Source of the DNA: Monosporascus cannonballus
Taxonomy: Eukaryota; Ascomycota; Sordariomycetes; Xylariales
Direction: 5' to 3'
Length of the DNA: 64,000 bases
Assembly (NCBI GenBank): GCA_004154925.1
Contig: QJNS01000750.1
Span: 61,909 to 125,908 of the forward strand
A program made the position numbers and the translations under genes. This document shows positions 10,728 through 21,505 of this stretch, one piece after another (within the stretch, counting starts at the first letter, position 1; the number at the start of each line of letters is the position of its first letter). Under the pieces are notes generated by a model. The model worked only from the letters and a program-made list of their open reading frames with translations. It searched no databases and was not told where the DNA came from.

Positions 10728-11634
10728 TCTGCCTTTACTTGTCTAACGTTTGTCAAGCGTATAAATTCTTAATTGCGATCAGTGTCCACCTTTTTCGACT
10801 TTTTCAAACGTACGTTTTCAAGGGCTAAAGTTAATTAACTGTTGCGATTTTCGAAAACGGTTAATTTATTATTAAAAAAAAGTTAAGTACTTTATCTACC
10901 TTATGAAAAAAAAGTCGAACGGCAACTTTTTCGAAAACTAGGTCGACTTTAATTAATGTTTTTTAAGGCTTATTAAAGCGATTAATTCGAAAGAATCGAG
11001 TTATTATAAAATAATAAAGCATTTGGTAACCGGTCTATTTTTTACATTTTCGCTCTTTTTTTTACAAATTTGTTTTTTAAAACCTTATCCCGATTAACAG
11101 ACCACATTTCTAAAGCTTTGAAGTCTTTTATAATATATTGTAAAACCTTCATAATCTTTTCCCAAACCTTAACAAACGCCCATAAGAAATCCGTCTTATC
11201 TATTGCTTTTAAAACTCTTTCGTAATAACACTCTCGGAACTAATAACAGTATTTACGTTTTAAGACGGAAAAAATATTTACATCAAACGATTACTAGACG
11301 TACGATAAATATAAAGACAAGAAAACGATATAAACACTGTTAACTAGGCAGATCTATATAAGTTCTTCAGTTATATAGCTGTTATAATCGTCGATAATAA
11401 AAAACCTTTATTTTGAGGGATTAGCAGGCTTTATATAAAGGACAAACATTTTGCACAACTATTTCAACCTAATATCGATATTAGTCCAGCTATTTAAAGA
11501 TGTCGTAAAATATTAATTTTTATAGAGTTAGTTCTCTGTATTGAGAAATTATTATTATTATACGTTAATGCCGCTAAATATGATTAACAAAAGAAAGTAC
11601 GCCCATTTACGTTAATACAGACTATAACCGATAT
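10728..11634 (-). pseudogene. Pogo-1 transposase, C-terminal half
   Basis: Minus-strand remnant of a pogo/Fot1-type (Tc1/mariner superfamily, DDE_1) transposase, which would cut and paste DNA at TA sites. From 11634 downward it continues the N-terminal half at 60819-61397. The second catalytic region reads FFIIDDYNSYITEE (about 11370-11400), a decayed DGHGSH-type motif with the Asp codon at 11390-11392 kept. Near 11180-11250 it reads YYERVLKAIDKTDFLW, typical of the IDKxDFLxA region before the family's C-terminal segment. FHKVDKVL follows near 10890. Gln codons have become stops. It is cut on the left by Gy1-c. Confidence 0.8.
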
Positions 11635-12003
11635 TGTGACGGCTGGGAGTTTAACCAATTATTAAACCTTAGTCGTACGGGTTTATGTTAGCAGAAATAT
11701 CGTAAAAATCTAAGCAATAGATACAGTAACGTATTGCGTTTCGTAATATTAAGGGTGCTTTAGGTAACGAATTATTATTACAAACTGAAGCTATTTAAAC
11801 TATGGAAATAATAAGCGTATATATCTTTTTTTGGCATAATTATTTATAATTATAAACTGGTAATGATCATAATCTCTTGGGATTACCTTTAATTATTAAT
11901 AATTATTAGCTTATCAATAATCACCGTTACGTAATCCGTTAAAGTGGTCCGTATAATTATTGCCTAACCGTTTTTTAAGACCGGAGCTTATTAGGTCGTA
12001 ATA
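11635..12003 (-). repeat. 3' LTR of Gy1-d
   Basis: 369 bp, from TGTGACGGCTGGGAG to TTAGGTCGTAATA, followed by CGATTTCTC (complement of the polypurine tract). U3 has the ATAATTATTTATAATTAT and AATTATTAATAATTATTAG type of repeats, shared only with the partner LTR 60438-60813. Confidence 0.9.
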
Positions 12004-12077
12004 CGATTTCTCTTTCCCCATAATATTGCCTTTAAAATCTTTTTTTTCATCTGGTAAATAACCTTTTGTTTTCAGTT

Positions 12078-12698
12078 ATGTCGTTTCGTATTTCCAAATT
12101 TCGTCGTGTTCTTCGTTTTTTTACCGTTCGTTATATTAACTTCGTAAAAGCTTTTAACGAATTTGGATACGAAATTATGCCTTATTTTTATTCTTTTTCG
12201 AAAAACATCCGGTACGAAATAATGGAAAATATTTTTAGATATAAAAAATATGTTAATCGAAATCGGTCTTATAATGGTACCGGCGTACCGCTTGCTGCTT
12301 TATAAAATATTTATCGAAAGCATTAACATTTAAAATACGAAAAAACGCTTGCCGAAAAGCAATTGTTAAAATTTTAATGGCTTTATTTTAAGGCTTAATG
12401 TTATTATTAGGAAGAAATAAATAAAGCTTTTTTTTATTTTATTCGTTTACGTAAATAAAAGGCGTTAGTTCGTTCGAAAGGCTTTATTATAGTACAACGT
12501 AAGTTTTAATCGTTAAATAAATTAAAGAAATAAAAGCGTTAGGAACAGGAATGGCTGGAGGCTGCCGTTACAGCTGTTACGTTAACGCAGGTCGCGGCGG
12601 ACTGGCTCGATATCTCGGCTACCGATTAGTTGGCTGTTAATTAGGACGTGTTCGGCGTTGTTAGTAAAAGTTCTTTAATAGGCGTTAGGCGCCAATAA
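12078..12698 (+). pseudogene. Opposite-strand cassette gene of Gy1-d (Cys-cluster + coiled coil)
   Basis: Runs opposite to gag-pol, from ATG 12078 beside the 3' LTR to TAA 12696-12698 inside the chromodomain region: 206 codons. The first 75 codons are open, then TAA/TAG codons fall where Gln is expected. Order: basic N-terminus (MSFRISKFRRVLRFF), then a segment that in relatives holds CxxC-type clusters (here YKKYVNRNRSYNGTGVPLAAL, Cys to Tyr), then a Gln/Lys/Arg/Leu-rich coiled-coil-like stretch (RLRKQKALVRSKG), then an acidic C-terminal part (QVAADWLDISATD) that is hardly affected by RIP. It looks like a widespread group of fungal hypothetical proteins I recall from repeat-rich genomes. Function unknown. 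Confidence 0.78.
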
Positions 12699-13287
12699 GG
12701 TTTTTGGCAAGTTTCTAGGTGTTTTCGAAATCTGGATGCTTTTTCTATTCGATCAGGTACTGAGTAAATCCGTTTTGTTTTTGTATGTCGAAAATTCTTT
12801 CTATTTCGTATACTTATTCGTTTTTTATTTTTACATCGTTTTATGCCGTATGCACCCTAATTATATCTGCTATTAATTCGAATAAAGAAACGTAAAAAAT
12901 TAAATAAAATTTAATTTTTAATAAAAATTCTAATTAATAATTATTTTCTAAGATTCTTTTAGTGATTTTATATAAACCGATATACTTAAAGTCAAATTTT
13001 TTATTAGGTCGTTTTATTTAAATATTTTTATAACGAAAAAAACCTTTTTTCTTTGTTCGAAAATTAATTTGTTTAACATTTTCTAGTTATAATATTTGCT
13101 TATTTAATTACGTACGAATTCTAATTTTAATTTTATTTTCTAATATAATTATCGTAATTCTTTTAACGTTAAAATTATTTTAATATTAATTAAATTATTG
13201 TTATATATTTTTCTTTAAAATATTGGAATAAAACCAAAATTTACGTTCGCTGGTAGTATTTTGATATTTTTATAATAACTGACTGGT
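12640..13287 (-). pseudogene. Gy1-d pol fragment 1: chromodomain and integrase C-terminal part
   Basis: Minus-strand continuation of pol between the cassette gene and the Gy2-b insertion (duplication ATTAC at 13288-13292). The chromodomain sits at about 12660-12780 and overlaps the tail of the opposite cassette gene. The rest is the integrase C-terminal region, matching 4150-4700 of Gy1-b. No frame is open. Confidence 0.8.
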
Positions 13288-13292
13288 ATTAC

Positions 13293-13485
13293 TGTTACAG
13301 GAACAGGGGTTCCTGTTTTGAGGAGGCCAACCTTTAAAGTTTAGCGTGGAACCGCCACGGCTGAACTCCGGAAGGAAGTCCTTGGCCCAGACGATATGAT
13401 CTAGGTAATCTAGTAAATTAATCAGATTATATAGATCGCATAAATCCACGACATACTCATTTTAGGAATTGGAATATATAATAAA
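13293..13485 (+). repeat. 5' LTR of Gy2-b, first piece
   Basis: Begins TGTTACAGGAACAGGGG and aligns with the start of the 3' LTR at 34186. It contains GATC-rich short repeats (AGACGATATGATCTAGG). It stops at ATAAA (13481-13485), the duplication made by Gy1-e, and resumes at 27578. Confidence 0.92.
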
Positions 13486-13880
13486 TGTTATAACTTAACG
13501 GTCTTAGTTTCTTTTCAGACGGTCGGAACTACGAAAGGGTCAGCTCCGACCCAAGCCAAGACGTTACGTAACTGGCTCAAAGGTCTCAAGGTGCCAAGCA
13601 CCTTAAGCCCCTTAAGCCAGCAGAAGGGCTTAAAGGGCTTAACGGGCTTAAGGGTTTGAGCCGCTTAAGCACCTTAAGCCAAGATAAGGATATATATGCT
13701 TATTACCTTCATAGTTTAGATAGTACCAGCTTGCAATATAATATCGTTACCTAAGGTACTTTTGGTATTATAAGACGTGATACGTTCCTATATCCATTGC
13801 TTAAATTCCTATAATACTCCTGTTAATATTAACCCGTATAACTTAGGTTTAATACTTGGTTAAACCGTTTAGCCGTTATA
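13486..13880 (+). repeat. 5' LTR of Gy1-e
   Basis: 395 bp. U3 (13588-13680) is built of CTTAAGCC/GGCTTAAG units in both directions, for example CACCTTAAGCCCCTTAAGCC and GGGCTTAAAGGGCTTAACGG, unlike any other Gy1 U3 here. TATATAT at 13691-13697 is the likely TATA box. AGCTTGCAA at 13728-13736 can pair with the sequence just past the LTR end. Confidence 0.92.
13588..13680. repeat. U3 short repeats of Gy1-e type (CTTAAGCC units)
   Basis: About nine copies of CTTAAGCC or its complement GGCTTAAG within 93 bp, many able to pair with each other. The same array is in the 3' LTR at about 27279-27372. The many palindromic CTTAAG cores suggest protein-binding sites or hairpins in U3, upstream of the TATA box. 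Confidence 0.75.
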
Positions 13881-13891
13881 CGTTGCAAGTT
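13691..13891 (+). promoter_or_regulatory. Gy1 promoter and candidate self-priming site
   Basis: TATATAT at 13691-13697 is followed 37 bp later by AGCTTGCAA (13728-13736). The bases just past the LTR end (13880) include TTGCAAGTT (13883-13891), which pairs with it over nine bases with one G-U pair. No TGG-starting tRNA-type primer site follows the LTR. In Tf1/sushi elements the first bases of the RNA fold back to a site beside the LTR and prime reverse transcription. This arrangement fits, but the match is shorter than in Gy3. Confidence 0.5.
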
Positions 13892-14168
13892 TTTGTTTAA
13901 TAATACCGTTAGACTTTAAGCAATATTTAACATTGTTAAAATATCGACCAGCATTTAGAAAACCCTTATTTAGTAATTTCAGGCTCGAATTCGGAAATTG
14001 GAGAAAAAAGTTCGACAACTTAGGGCTACGCTACCTGCCCAACTCTTTTTCGCCCGTATAAAGCCAAAAAAGCCAGAACCCTACGATGGAAAAGGTAACC
14101 CTTAGATTTTCTTAATTTAGGCACGAGTTTACCTTCGTTTCCTAAACCTTAGTAATCCAGCGGATATG

Positions 14169-14616
14169 TGTAACGAACCTGTCATACATCCACCTGGAGG
14201 TATAAGCAATATCCAAAATGGGGTCCTGATTTACAGGTAACAATAGGGCGAAGAATAATTTAGCGGTTTTGTTTGTTAAAAAGATTTAAAGATTTTTCCC
14301 TTAATTAGAGAACGGTATAATTGCCTTTTGATTAAGAGCTTAGATTAATAGCTAAAAAGGAAAAATTAAGTAAATACTATTTATATAAAAAATTAATTTA
14401 TTATATATCTTAATTCCTAAAATAAATATATCGTAGATTTATGTGATCTATATGATTTATGTGATCCATATAATCTGGTCCAGATTACTTAAATTATTTA
14501 AATTAATTAGATTACTTTAAGAACTAAGTTTTTCTATTTGAAGTTTAGCCGTAACAGGTCCGCGCTAGGCCTTAAAGGTTGGTTTCCTCGAGGCAGGAAC
14601 CCCTGTTCCTGTAACA
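14169..14616 (-). repeat. 3' LTR of Gy2-c
   Basis: 448 bp, on + from TGTAACGAACCTGTC to CCTGTTCCTGTAACA. Equal in length to 21058-21505. The outer 20 bp and the GGAACCCCTGTTCC palindrome at the U3 end are the best kept parts. Confidence 0.95.
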
Positions 14617-14759
14617 TTATTTCCTTTCTCCAAGGATCTTTGTCCTAAAGATAAGAACCGTAAATGGCCACTTTATTTTGTTAAAAAGAGTTTTTGGAGG
14701 TGTTCTAACTGATTTTATCATAACAGACCGCATTTAAAAAAAGAAAAGAAAACCTCGCC

Positions 14760-15372
14760 TAAACTAACGCGAAGCGCGTAATAACCGTGCGAATTTATCG
14801 AAAAATTTAATTCCAAAGTTGTTATTTATTCAAATTATATTCGCCTAGGGGAATTTAATTATTATTTTGTGGCGGATATCCCCAGTTGTAATTATTGTAC
14901 CTATTATTAGCGCTTAGCTTACGACGTACTAAATATAAATTCTTTAGTGAAAATCGGAAAGGAACGCGAGCGTTTACAAAGGGAGTAACGCAAGGTGGAG
15001 GATATTTTGGTCGTATGTTAAAAAGCGCTGGCGGCGCACCAGAAGGTTGCCGAAAAGAAAACGAAAGAATTCGTTAATCGGCTAAAACGTATTTGCCTGC
15101 AATAAGGCGTTCTGGAAAAAAAGGTTTTTGCGATTTTGAAAGAAGGTTATAAATTAAATCGATTAAAAAAACAGGAGAAACTAAAAGAGGAATAACGGCG
15201 CATAGAAACAAAATAAGTTTAACTTATTTCCGAAATAAATACCATCGCAAAGGCGTTTATTTCCTTCGATTGGAACGCCGTAAGGCTGGATTTAAGCGGG
15301 GGACCGTTATTGCCTGCGACCTTGGCCATACTGGAGACGGTCGGTCAGGATTCTGGCAGTAAAACGTCTTAA
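14760..15372 (+). pseudogene. Opposite-strand cassette gene of Gy2-c (Cys-cluster + coiled coil)
   Basis: Runs opposite to gag-pol and ends at TAA 15370-15372, overlapping the chromodomain end. The start is uncertain and a 1-nt deletion near 14800 shifts the frame relative to Gy2-b. Readable order: KVVIYSNYIRLGEFNYYF and SCNYCTYYQRLAYDV (cysteine clusters partly changed to Tyr), then KIGKERERLQRE, KALAAHQKVAEKKTKEF and NRLKKQEKLKEE, a heptad-like charged helix, then a C-terminal part with AFISFDWNAVRLDLSGG that is free of RIP stops. Stops elsewhere fall at Gln codons. It is homologous in layout to the Gy1 cassettes. The open frame at 14895-15077 is a different frame and not this gene. Confidence 0.75.
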
Positions 15373-18300
15373 CCAGGTTTATTATATTTATTAAATAATT
15401 AAATAACTTTTACGTATTTTTTTATGTAAGTATTTTTCTTATTTAATTAGGTACTGGACTTTATTTTTAACCATTTTGGAATCCAGTATTCGTTCGATTT
15501 CGTATTTGTTAAAATTCTTTTTAAGCTTTAATTTTATTTTTAACGGGGCGTTTTTTGGTGCTGGTTTAAGCAAAAAAAATATAAAAAACAGGGTATATCT
15601 TTATGTTTTTGGGTAGCGACAATCGGTAATTAAATTTGGAAATAACTTTGTTAATTTTAAACGGGCCAAATTTTTTAAAATCGAACTTATCATTAAGCCT
15701 TTTCGTTTTAATTTGAAAAATATTGGAAATTGCATTTTGTTTTTGGCCTAATAAATAAACTTTATTTCTTTTCGCTAAAATTAATCCCTTAATTCTTTTT
15801 TTATTATAATACTGGGTTATCCGTTATTAAAAAAATCGAAATTTATTTTGGAAACGGATTTAAATTATCTTGACTTTTGTCGTTAATGTTTTTGCTTTTG
15901 GGGTAATCGTAATAATTTTTGGTACCTTATTAAATAGTTGTTTGGGTCGTTTTATCTTTATATCGTATCCGTATATAGCCGTATAAGGAAATACGCTCAT
16001 AATTTCGTTAATAAATATATTATAAGCGATTTATGCTAATGGTAAAAGCTTTACCTAGTTATTTTGTTGGTAATTAACGTAACTCCGAAAATACTGTTTT
16101 AAAATCTAATTAAATCGTTCCGTTTGTCCATGTATTTAAAGATAATATGCTGTCGAAAATTTGAACTTAATACCGATTTATTTAAAAAAGCTAATGCCGA
16201 ATTTTAAAATAAATAGCGTATCTTTATCGGAAATGATTTTTTTTGGTATCCCATATTTATCGAGATAATATTTAATAAAACGTAAGCTAATTATTCCGCC
16301 GTTACGTTTTTTTTAAAAGGTAAAAAATACTCATATTTGGTAAATTTATTAATAATTACTTATATTCCGTCGTATTCGACTTTAGTAATTAGGTTTTTAA
16401 ATGGAGGTAAATTAATAATAAAATTGTAAATTATGGTATTTTATGCTTTATTAGGAATATTGGTAGATTGTAATAGCCCGTAAGGCTTATGGCGTACTGC
16501 TTTAACCTTATTACAAATATTATAATTTTTAATTATTTTTTTGATTATTCGGCGTAACTCTGGAAAATCGTATTTTTCTTGAAATCGTTTAATAATCTTG
16601 AAAATTCCTTAGTATCCGTATAATAAGTTTTCGTAAAATTCTTTTTTAAATTATTTATATTGATCCTTAGGAACATAAATTTTGCTATAATATAATAATT
16701 AGTTTTTTGATTATTTTTTTAGTTATTAAATCTTTTTTTATTTTTTTTTATATCGTAAAAATTTCAGAATCGTATTAAAAGTTCGAAAGTCGGTTTTTTT
16801 ATTATTTTACATAGTTATACGGTATTATTTTTATTATATTGTAATATTTGCATATTTTTTTGGGTACTTTGGAATCGTAATCTTTTTTACGGCTAAAAAT
16901 ATCCGTTTAGATATTTTTTTTTCCTTTAATGTAATATATTTTGAAGTTAAATTTTAATAGGAAAATTATTTATCTTTTATATCGTTTATTTAATTTTTGA
17001 GTTTTTATAAATCGAATAAGGTTTTTGTGGTCAAAGTAAATATCGAAGAGTTTTTTCGTTTTATTAAAAAAAGGTTTTTATTTTTTAAAAATATTAATAA
17101 TTATTAATAGCTTTTTGTCGTAAATCTGGTATTTGAATTTTGTATTTTGGAATATTTTTAAATAATATATTACTGGGTACCATTTACCGTTATTTTTTTG
17201 TTACTTTAAAACTGTATTTAAGACGTATTCTAAGGCGTCGGTTTTTAATCGTTTCTTTTTATCTAGGTTCGGCATTTTTATTATTAATCCGTTAGTAATT
17301 ATTTTCTTTAGTTTTCGGAATATTTTTTTTGCTTCCTTTAAAAACTTAAATTCTTTTTTAACGTATTCCTTAGTACTAAGTTTCGTTAATAATTTAATTA
17401 TGTTTTTATATTTCTTAATTAGGCTACGTACATAACCCGTAAATCCTAAGATCTATCGGACGTTTATAACGGTTGCCTTATCGGGGATAGGCTAGTCCTT
17501 AATTATTTCCAATTTAAAACGTTAAATCTGAATTTGACCGGAAGTAAGAGTAAATCCCAAAAAATCCAGTTTCTGGGTATGCCATACGTTTTTGGCTGGG
17601 TTAACTCGAATATTGGCTTCGTCCAGAGTTTTAAATACCTAAACGACATACTTCTTATGCTTTTTTAAAGTTTCGGAATAAATGAGGATATCGTCGAGGT
17701 GGACAAATACGAATTTATCTAGAAATTGTCACAAAGTAATTATAATTAAATTTTGGAAATTGGCGGGGGCGTTGGTAAGTCCTATGGGCATTACTCGATA
17801 CTTATAAAGTCTATGTACCGTTCTGAATATCGTTTTCCATTTTTTTCTTTTGGCCATTTTGATACGGTAATAGTTATTGCGGAAGTTAAGTGCCGTAAAC
17901 TATTTGGTTTTATTAGCATTTTCCTTTAAAATATTTATGAATATCAAAAAGTATCCGTTCTTAATTATGATATCGTTTAACTATTTATAGTCGATTACTT
18001 TTCGGTAAATAAGGTTTCCGTTTTCATTAATTTTTTGTTTTCCATCCTTAGTCTTTAGTACTATAAGAACAAAGTATTTAGCCGGGAAATTAAAAAGCTA
18101 GATATATCCTTTCTTTAAATCTAATTATATGTTTTTCCATAAGGCCTTTAACTTTTTAAAATTCATATAATAAATCTTATAAAACTTAGGATAATATTAT
18201 TCCTTAATAGATATCCTATGGTCCTACTGACCATATAGCGGTAATTCGTAATCTTTTTTATCCTTAAATAATCTTTTAAATCCTTAATACTTCGGCGGTA

Positions 18301-21050
18301 CCGTAAAGATTTGATCAGGAATCCGTACTTCCTTAATAATATAACAAATTTCTCGATTATCTTTTTCTAGCATCTTTATTTTGTTTTCCTAAGAAAATGT
18401 TCGTTTTTTTTAGTTAATCCGTAAATTGTTGGAATAAAGCCAGGGTATTCTTAAAATAATATCATGTTTGGAGATGTCGGCGATATCCAGCGAGATACGT
18501 TCTTGGTGTCCTTGGATTTGTACTAAAAGTTCCTTAGTTTTTCGAAAAATTTGTCCACCTTCGTATGTGAACAGGCTTTCATTTACCGTACGTAATTTAT
18601 TGGACTTTAATTTGTATTTCCAAGGAATCTGATATTTTTCTGCTGCTGCTGGGGAAATAAAATTGCTTTTTGCGCCGGAATCGATTATTGCTTTAAACGT
18701 TTTGTTTTTATACTGAAGGGAAATCTTAATCTAACTGCGTATTACTTTCGTCGCTTTACATAAGGTTTTATAGGCCGGGGCTTTTCGCTACCTTAGTTTC
18801 GAAGGCCTCTATAGTTTTTTGATTTCTGATGCTTTCCGGCTTAAGCGAACCTTTATTTGCGGGCCTTTCTGACAGCGTATTTGGTATATTGATCGTTTTT
18901 GCACTAGAACCATGTTTTCTTACCATATTTACATTAAGGTCTCTTTTTTGGCTCTTCCTTTGTCTTTATATCTTTCGAATCATAGGATCAAAAAGGTGGA
19001 TCTCCGAAAAAGGTATTCCCATATCTAGGAGCTCATATTAAATGCAAAGTATCGGAAAATAACATAGGTATCCCTACGATATAACCCTTTGACTCCGTTT
19101 TAACTCGGGATATAAGTAACAAAACCTAAGGTATTCTGGCTATCAGGAAATCTTAATACATCGACACTTATCGTCTGGTTCGGTAAAAGTCTTATTATTC
19201 CATCCGGGCCAAAAGTTATTATTTTCTTTAACTTTAAAATATATAAAATAATCGTCCTAATAATAAACAATAAAATATAGTAAATCGTAAGGATTCGCTA
19301 ATGATATTTTTTAATAAATGGTATATTTTGGGAACTTGCAAAGCTCCGAGGATAACTATTTATGTTTACTGGCGTTTAATCGAAATTAACCGTCCTCTGT
19401 ATATATTTTATACTTCTAGGAATTAAGGTAATACTGGTATTCTAACTTTATAGCTATCCTAAAAGCCGTTTATCCTGGATAATATTTATAGGCTTTAACC
19501 TTAAAATCCTAACAAATTAAATAATCTTCGTACTTTAGGTTATTGTTTTAAATCTAAATAATTATGGCAATAATAAATTCTGGCTGGAAAAAAATCGAAT
19601 TAACTTTTTTTTTTCCTTTTTTACCTTACTATTAATTTCTTATTCAGCCGCTTTAGCTTTTTTCTGGAATTAAGAAATCCCTCTTTTTTTGGAGTTCTTC
19701 TTAGCGGAAAAATAACATTTACTCTTAAAATGCCCCTTTTTACTACAGTTAAAACATTTTACTTTGGACTTATCTTTCTTAGGTTCTTTCGAAACGGAAT
19801 TCGTTTCCTTTTAAAACTTGCCCTTATCCTTCTTGTTTTAATTTTTTAAGCCCTTATTATTACCTTATTTACTGGTCCTTTTTTTCTTAAGGTACTAATC
19901 AAAAATACGTCGGTCGGCAATAATAACCTTATCCGTATATTTGGCGAAAGATTTAACTTTTGGTTCCTTGTATATTTCGCTCTTAACCAGAGGCTTTAAG
20001 CCGTTATAATAAGGATAAAATAACGCGCTTTCTGGCAGGTTTAAAATGGCGGCCAGGCGATTAAATTTAATCGTATACTCGGCGGTTGATTTGGTCTGGT
20101 AAAGGAAATAAAGCTATTTGACCGTATCCTGTTTCTTATCGGGGTTTCCGAATAAGGCGCGCATTTTTTTTCGAAATTCTCATAATTACTAAAAATGTAA
20201 TTAATAAGGTTTAAGGATTCCTCTGGGTATTTTTTGAGGTAATCCGTCAAAATGGGTTCGAACTATAAGCGAATTCGACCGATCAGTAATTAGGAGATAG
20301 CTATCACTTTTTAATATTCCTTTAATAAGGAGTTTTCATAGAACTTAAGGTGAAATCTGGCCTAAACCAAAAATCCATCAGGGTCCTCTGATCCATCGTA
20401 AGGCTTAGGAGGAATTAGCTTGTAACCTTTGACGTCTGGCATTCCGTAGTAACTAGGAGGCGGAATGGTTCCTTCCCGTATCTGGTTGGCTCCGAATAGC
20501 GGTAAAGTCGAAACTGCTCGTCTTGGATCCATCGAAAGGGGTTAAAAACCAGCCCTTTGGCTTCGTCCTCTGGGAAAGCCGAACCGAGAAAAGGCTGGTT
20601 TCTTTCCTTTAGTAAAACGAACATTCTCCTCTTTCAGGGTTCGAACTTCTGCCGTTAAAGCACTCAATTTTTCTTTTGCTATAGGTTCCTTTTTCTGGCT
20701 TCCTGCCCCATATTCTTTTTTTCCTTCCTCAGCTTCCTCCCGCTCCGGCTCCTTTTCCTGGACCTTAATGGTATCCTGAAGAATTAAGGAAGGTTGCTGC
20801 TAAGGCTGAGAAAAAGGGCCTCCTTAAGATCGAGTAATAAGGGGTGCCATATTATCAATTAATTGGAAAACTTCTTTAATAGGGGGTAAATCGTCAAGTC
20901 TTATCAATAACACCTTATTGGCCAATAACGGGGATCGTATATACTGTCTGTCTTCTGAACGTCGTCCTATACTATCGTCTACACTGAGTTCAGGAAAACT
21001 TATACCCCAACTGGGCGATAAATCATTCGTCGGCTATTAATCAAGAAGCT
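15340..21050 (-). pseudogene. gag-pol of Gy2-c, lightly RIP-degraded
   Basis: Minus strand. Gag (about 21050-19640) has a Gly/Glu/Lys-rich N-terminal half, GMPDVKGYK near 20440, and an intact knuckle CFNCSKKGHFKSKC (19715-19756). A 1-nt deletion near 20163-20170, just after eight A's on the coding strand, shifts gag compared with Gy2-b. Protease keeps DSGA (18672-18683) and NFISP. RT keeps HLDD (17690-17701). RNase H, integrase and chromodomain follow to about 15400. Several Gln-to-stop changes remain, so it is not functional as read. Of all copies it best shows the original protein. Confidence 0.88.
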
Positions 21051-21057
21051 ATCAAAA

Positions 21058-21505
21058 TATAACGAACCTGTTATACATCCACCTGGAGGTATAAGCAATA
21101 TCCGAAATGGGGTCCTGATTTGCAGGTAACAATAAGGCGAAAAATAATTCAGCAATTTTATTCGTTAAAAAGATTTAAAGACTTTTCTTTTAATTAAAGA
21201 ATAATATAGTTGCCTTTTGATTAAAAACTTAGATTAATAGCTAAAAAACAAAAATTAAGTAAGTGCTATTTATATAAAAGATTAATTCATTATATATCCC
21301 AATTCCTAAAGTGAGTATATCGTAAATCTATATGATCTATGTGATTTATGTAATCCATATAATCTGGTCCAGATTATTTAAATTACTTAAATTAACTAGA
21401 TTACCTTAAGAGCCAAGCTTCTCTGTCCGAAATTTAGCCGTGACAGGTCCGCGCTAGGCCTTAAAGGTTGGTCTCCTCGAGGCAGGAACCCCTGTTCCTG
21501 TAACA
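21058..21505 (-). repeat. 5' LTR of Gy2-c
   Basis: 448 bp. It starts TATAACGAACC on + (RIP form of TGTAACG) and ends GTTCCTGTAACA. Next to it on the coding side lies TTGATAGCT (21047-21055, minus), complementary to AGCTATCAA of the Gy2 LTR (here AGCTATTAA by RIP). Confidence 0.95.

Larger units (their letters stand above)
14169..21505 (-). mobile_element. Gy2-c: complete Ty3/gypsy chromovirus, 7337 bp, minus-coded, youngest copy
   Basis: Two 448-bp LTRs (14169-14616, 21058-21505) and a perfect duplication ATATG (14164-14168, 21506-21510) inside gag of Gy1-e. It is the innermost layer (Pogo-1, Gy1-d, Gy2-b, Gy1-e, Gy2-c) and so the most recent. In line with this, its protein motifs are the least damaged: knuckle, protease active site and LDD are intact. 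A purine tract GGAGAAAGGAAATAA (minus) precedes the 3' LTR. Confidence 0.96.

Noticed and set aside
14895..15077. Plus-strand open frame of 60 codons in Gy2-c
   Set aside because: Different frame from the conserved cassette gene, which is the one that aligns with Gy2-b and has stops only at Gln positions.
20415..20624. Minus-strand open frame of 69 codons
   Set aside because: Out of frame with gag of Gy2-c; the gag frame here reads up to GMPDVKGYK as in Gy2-b.
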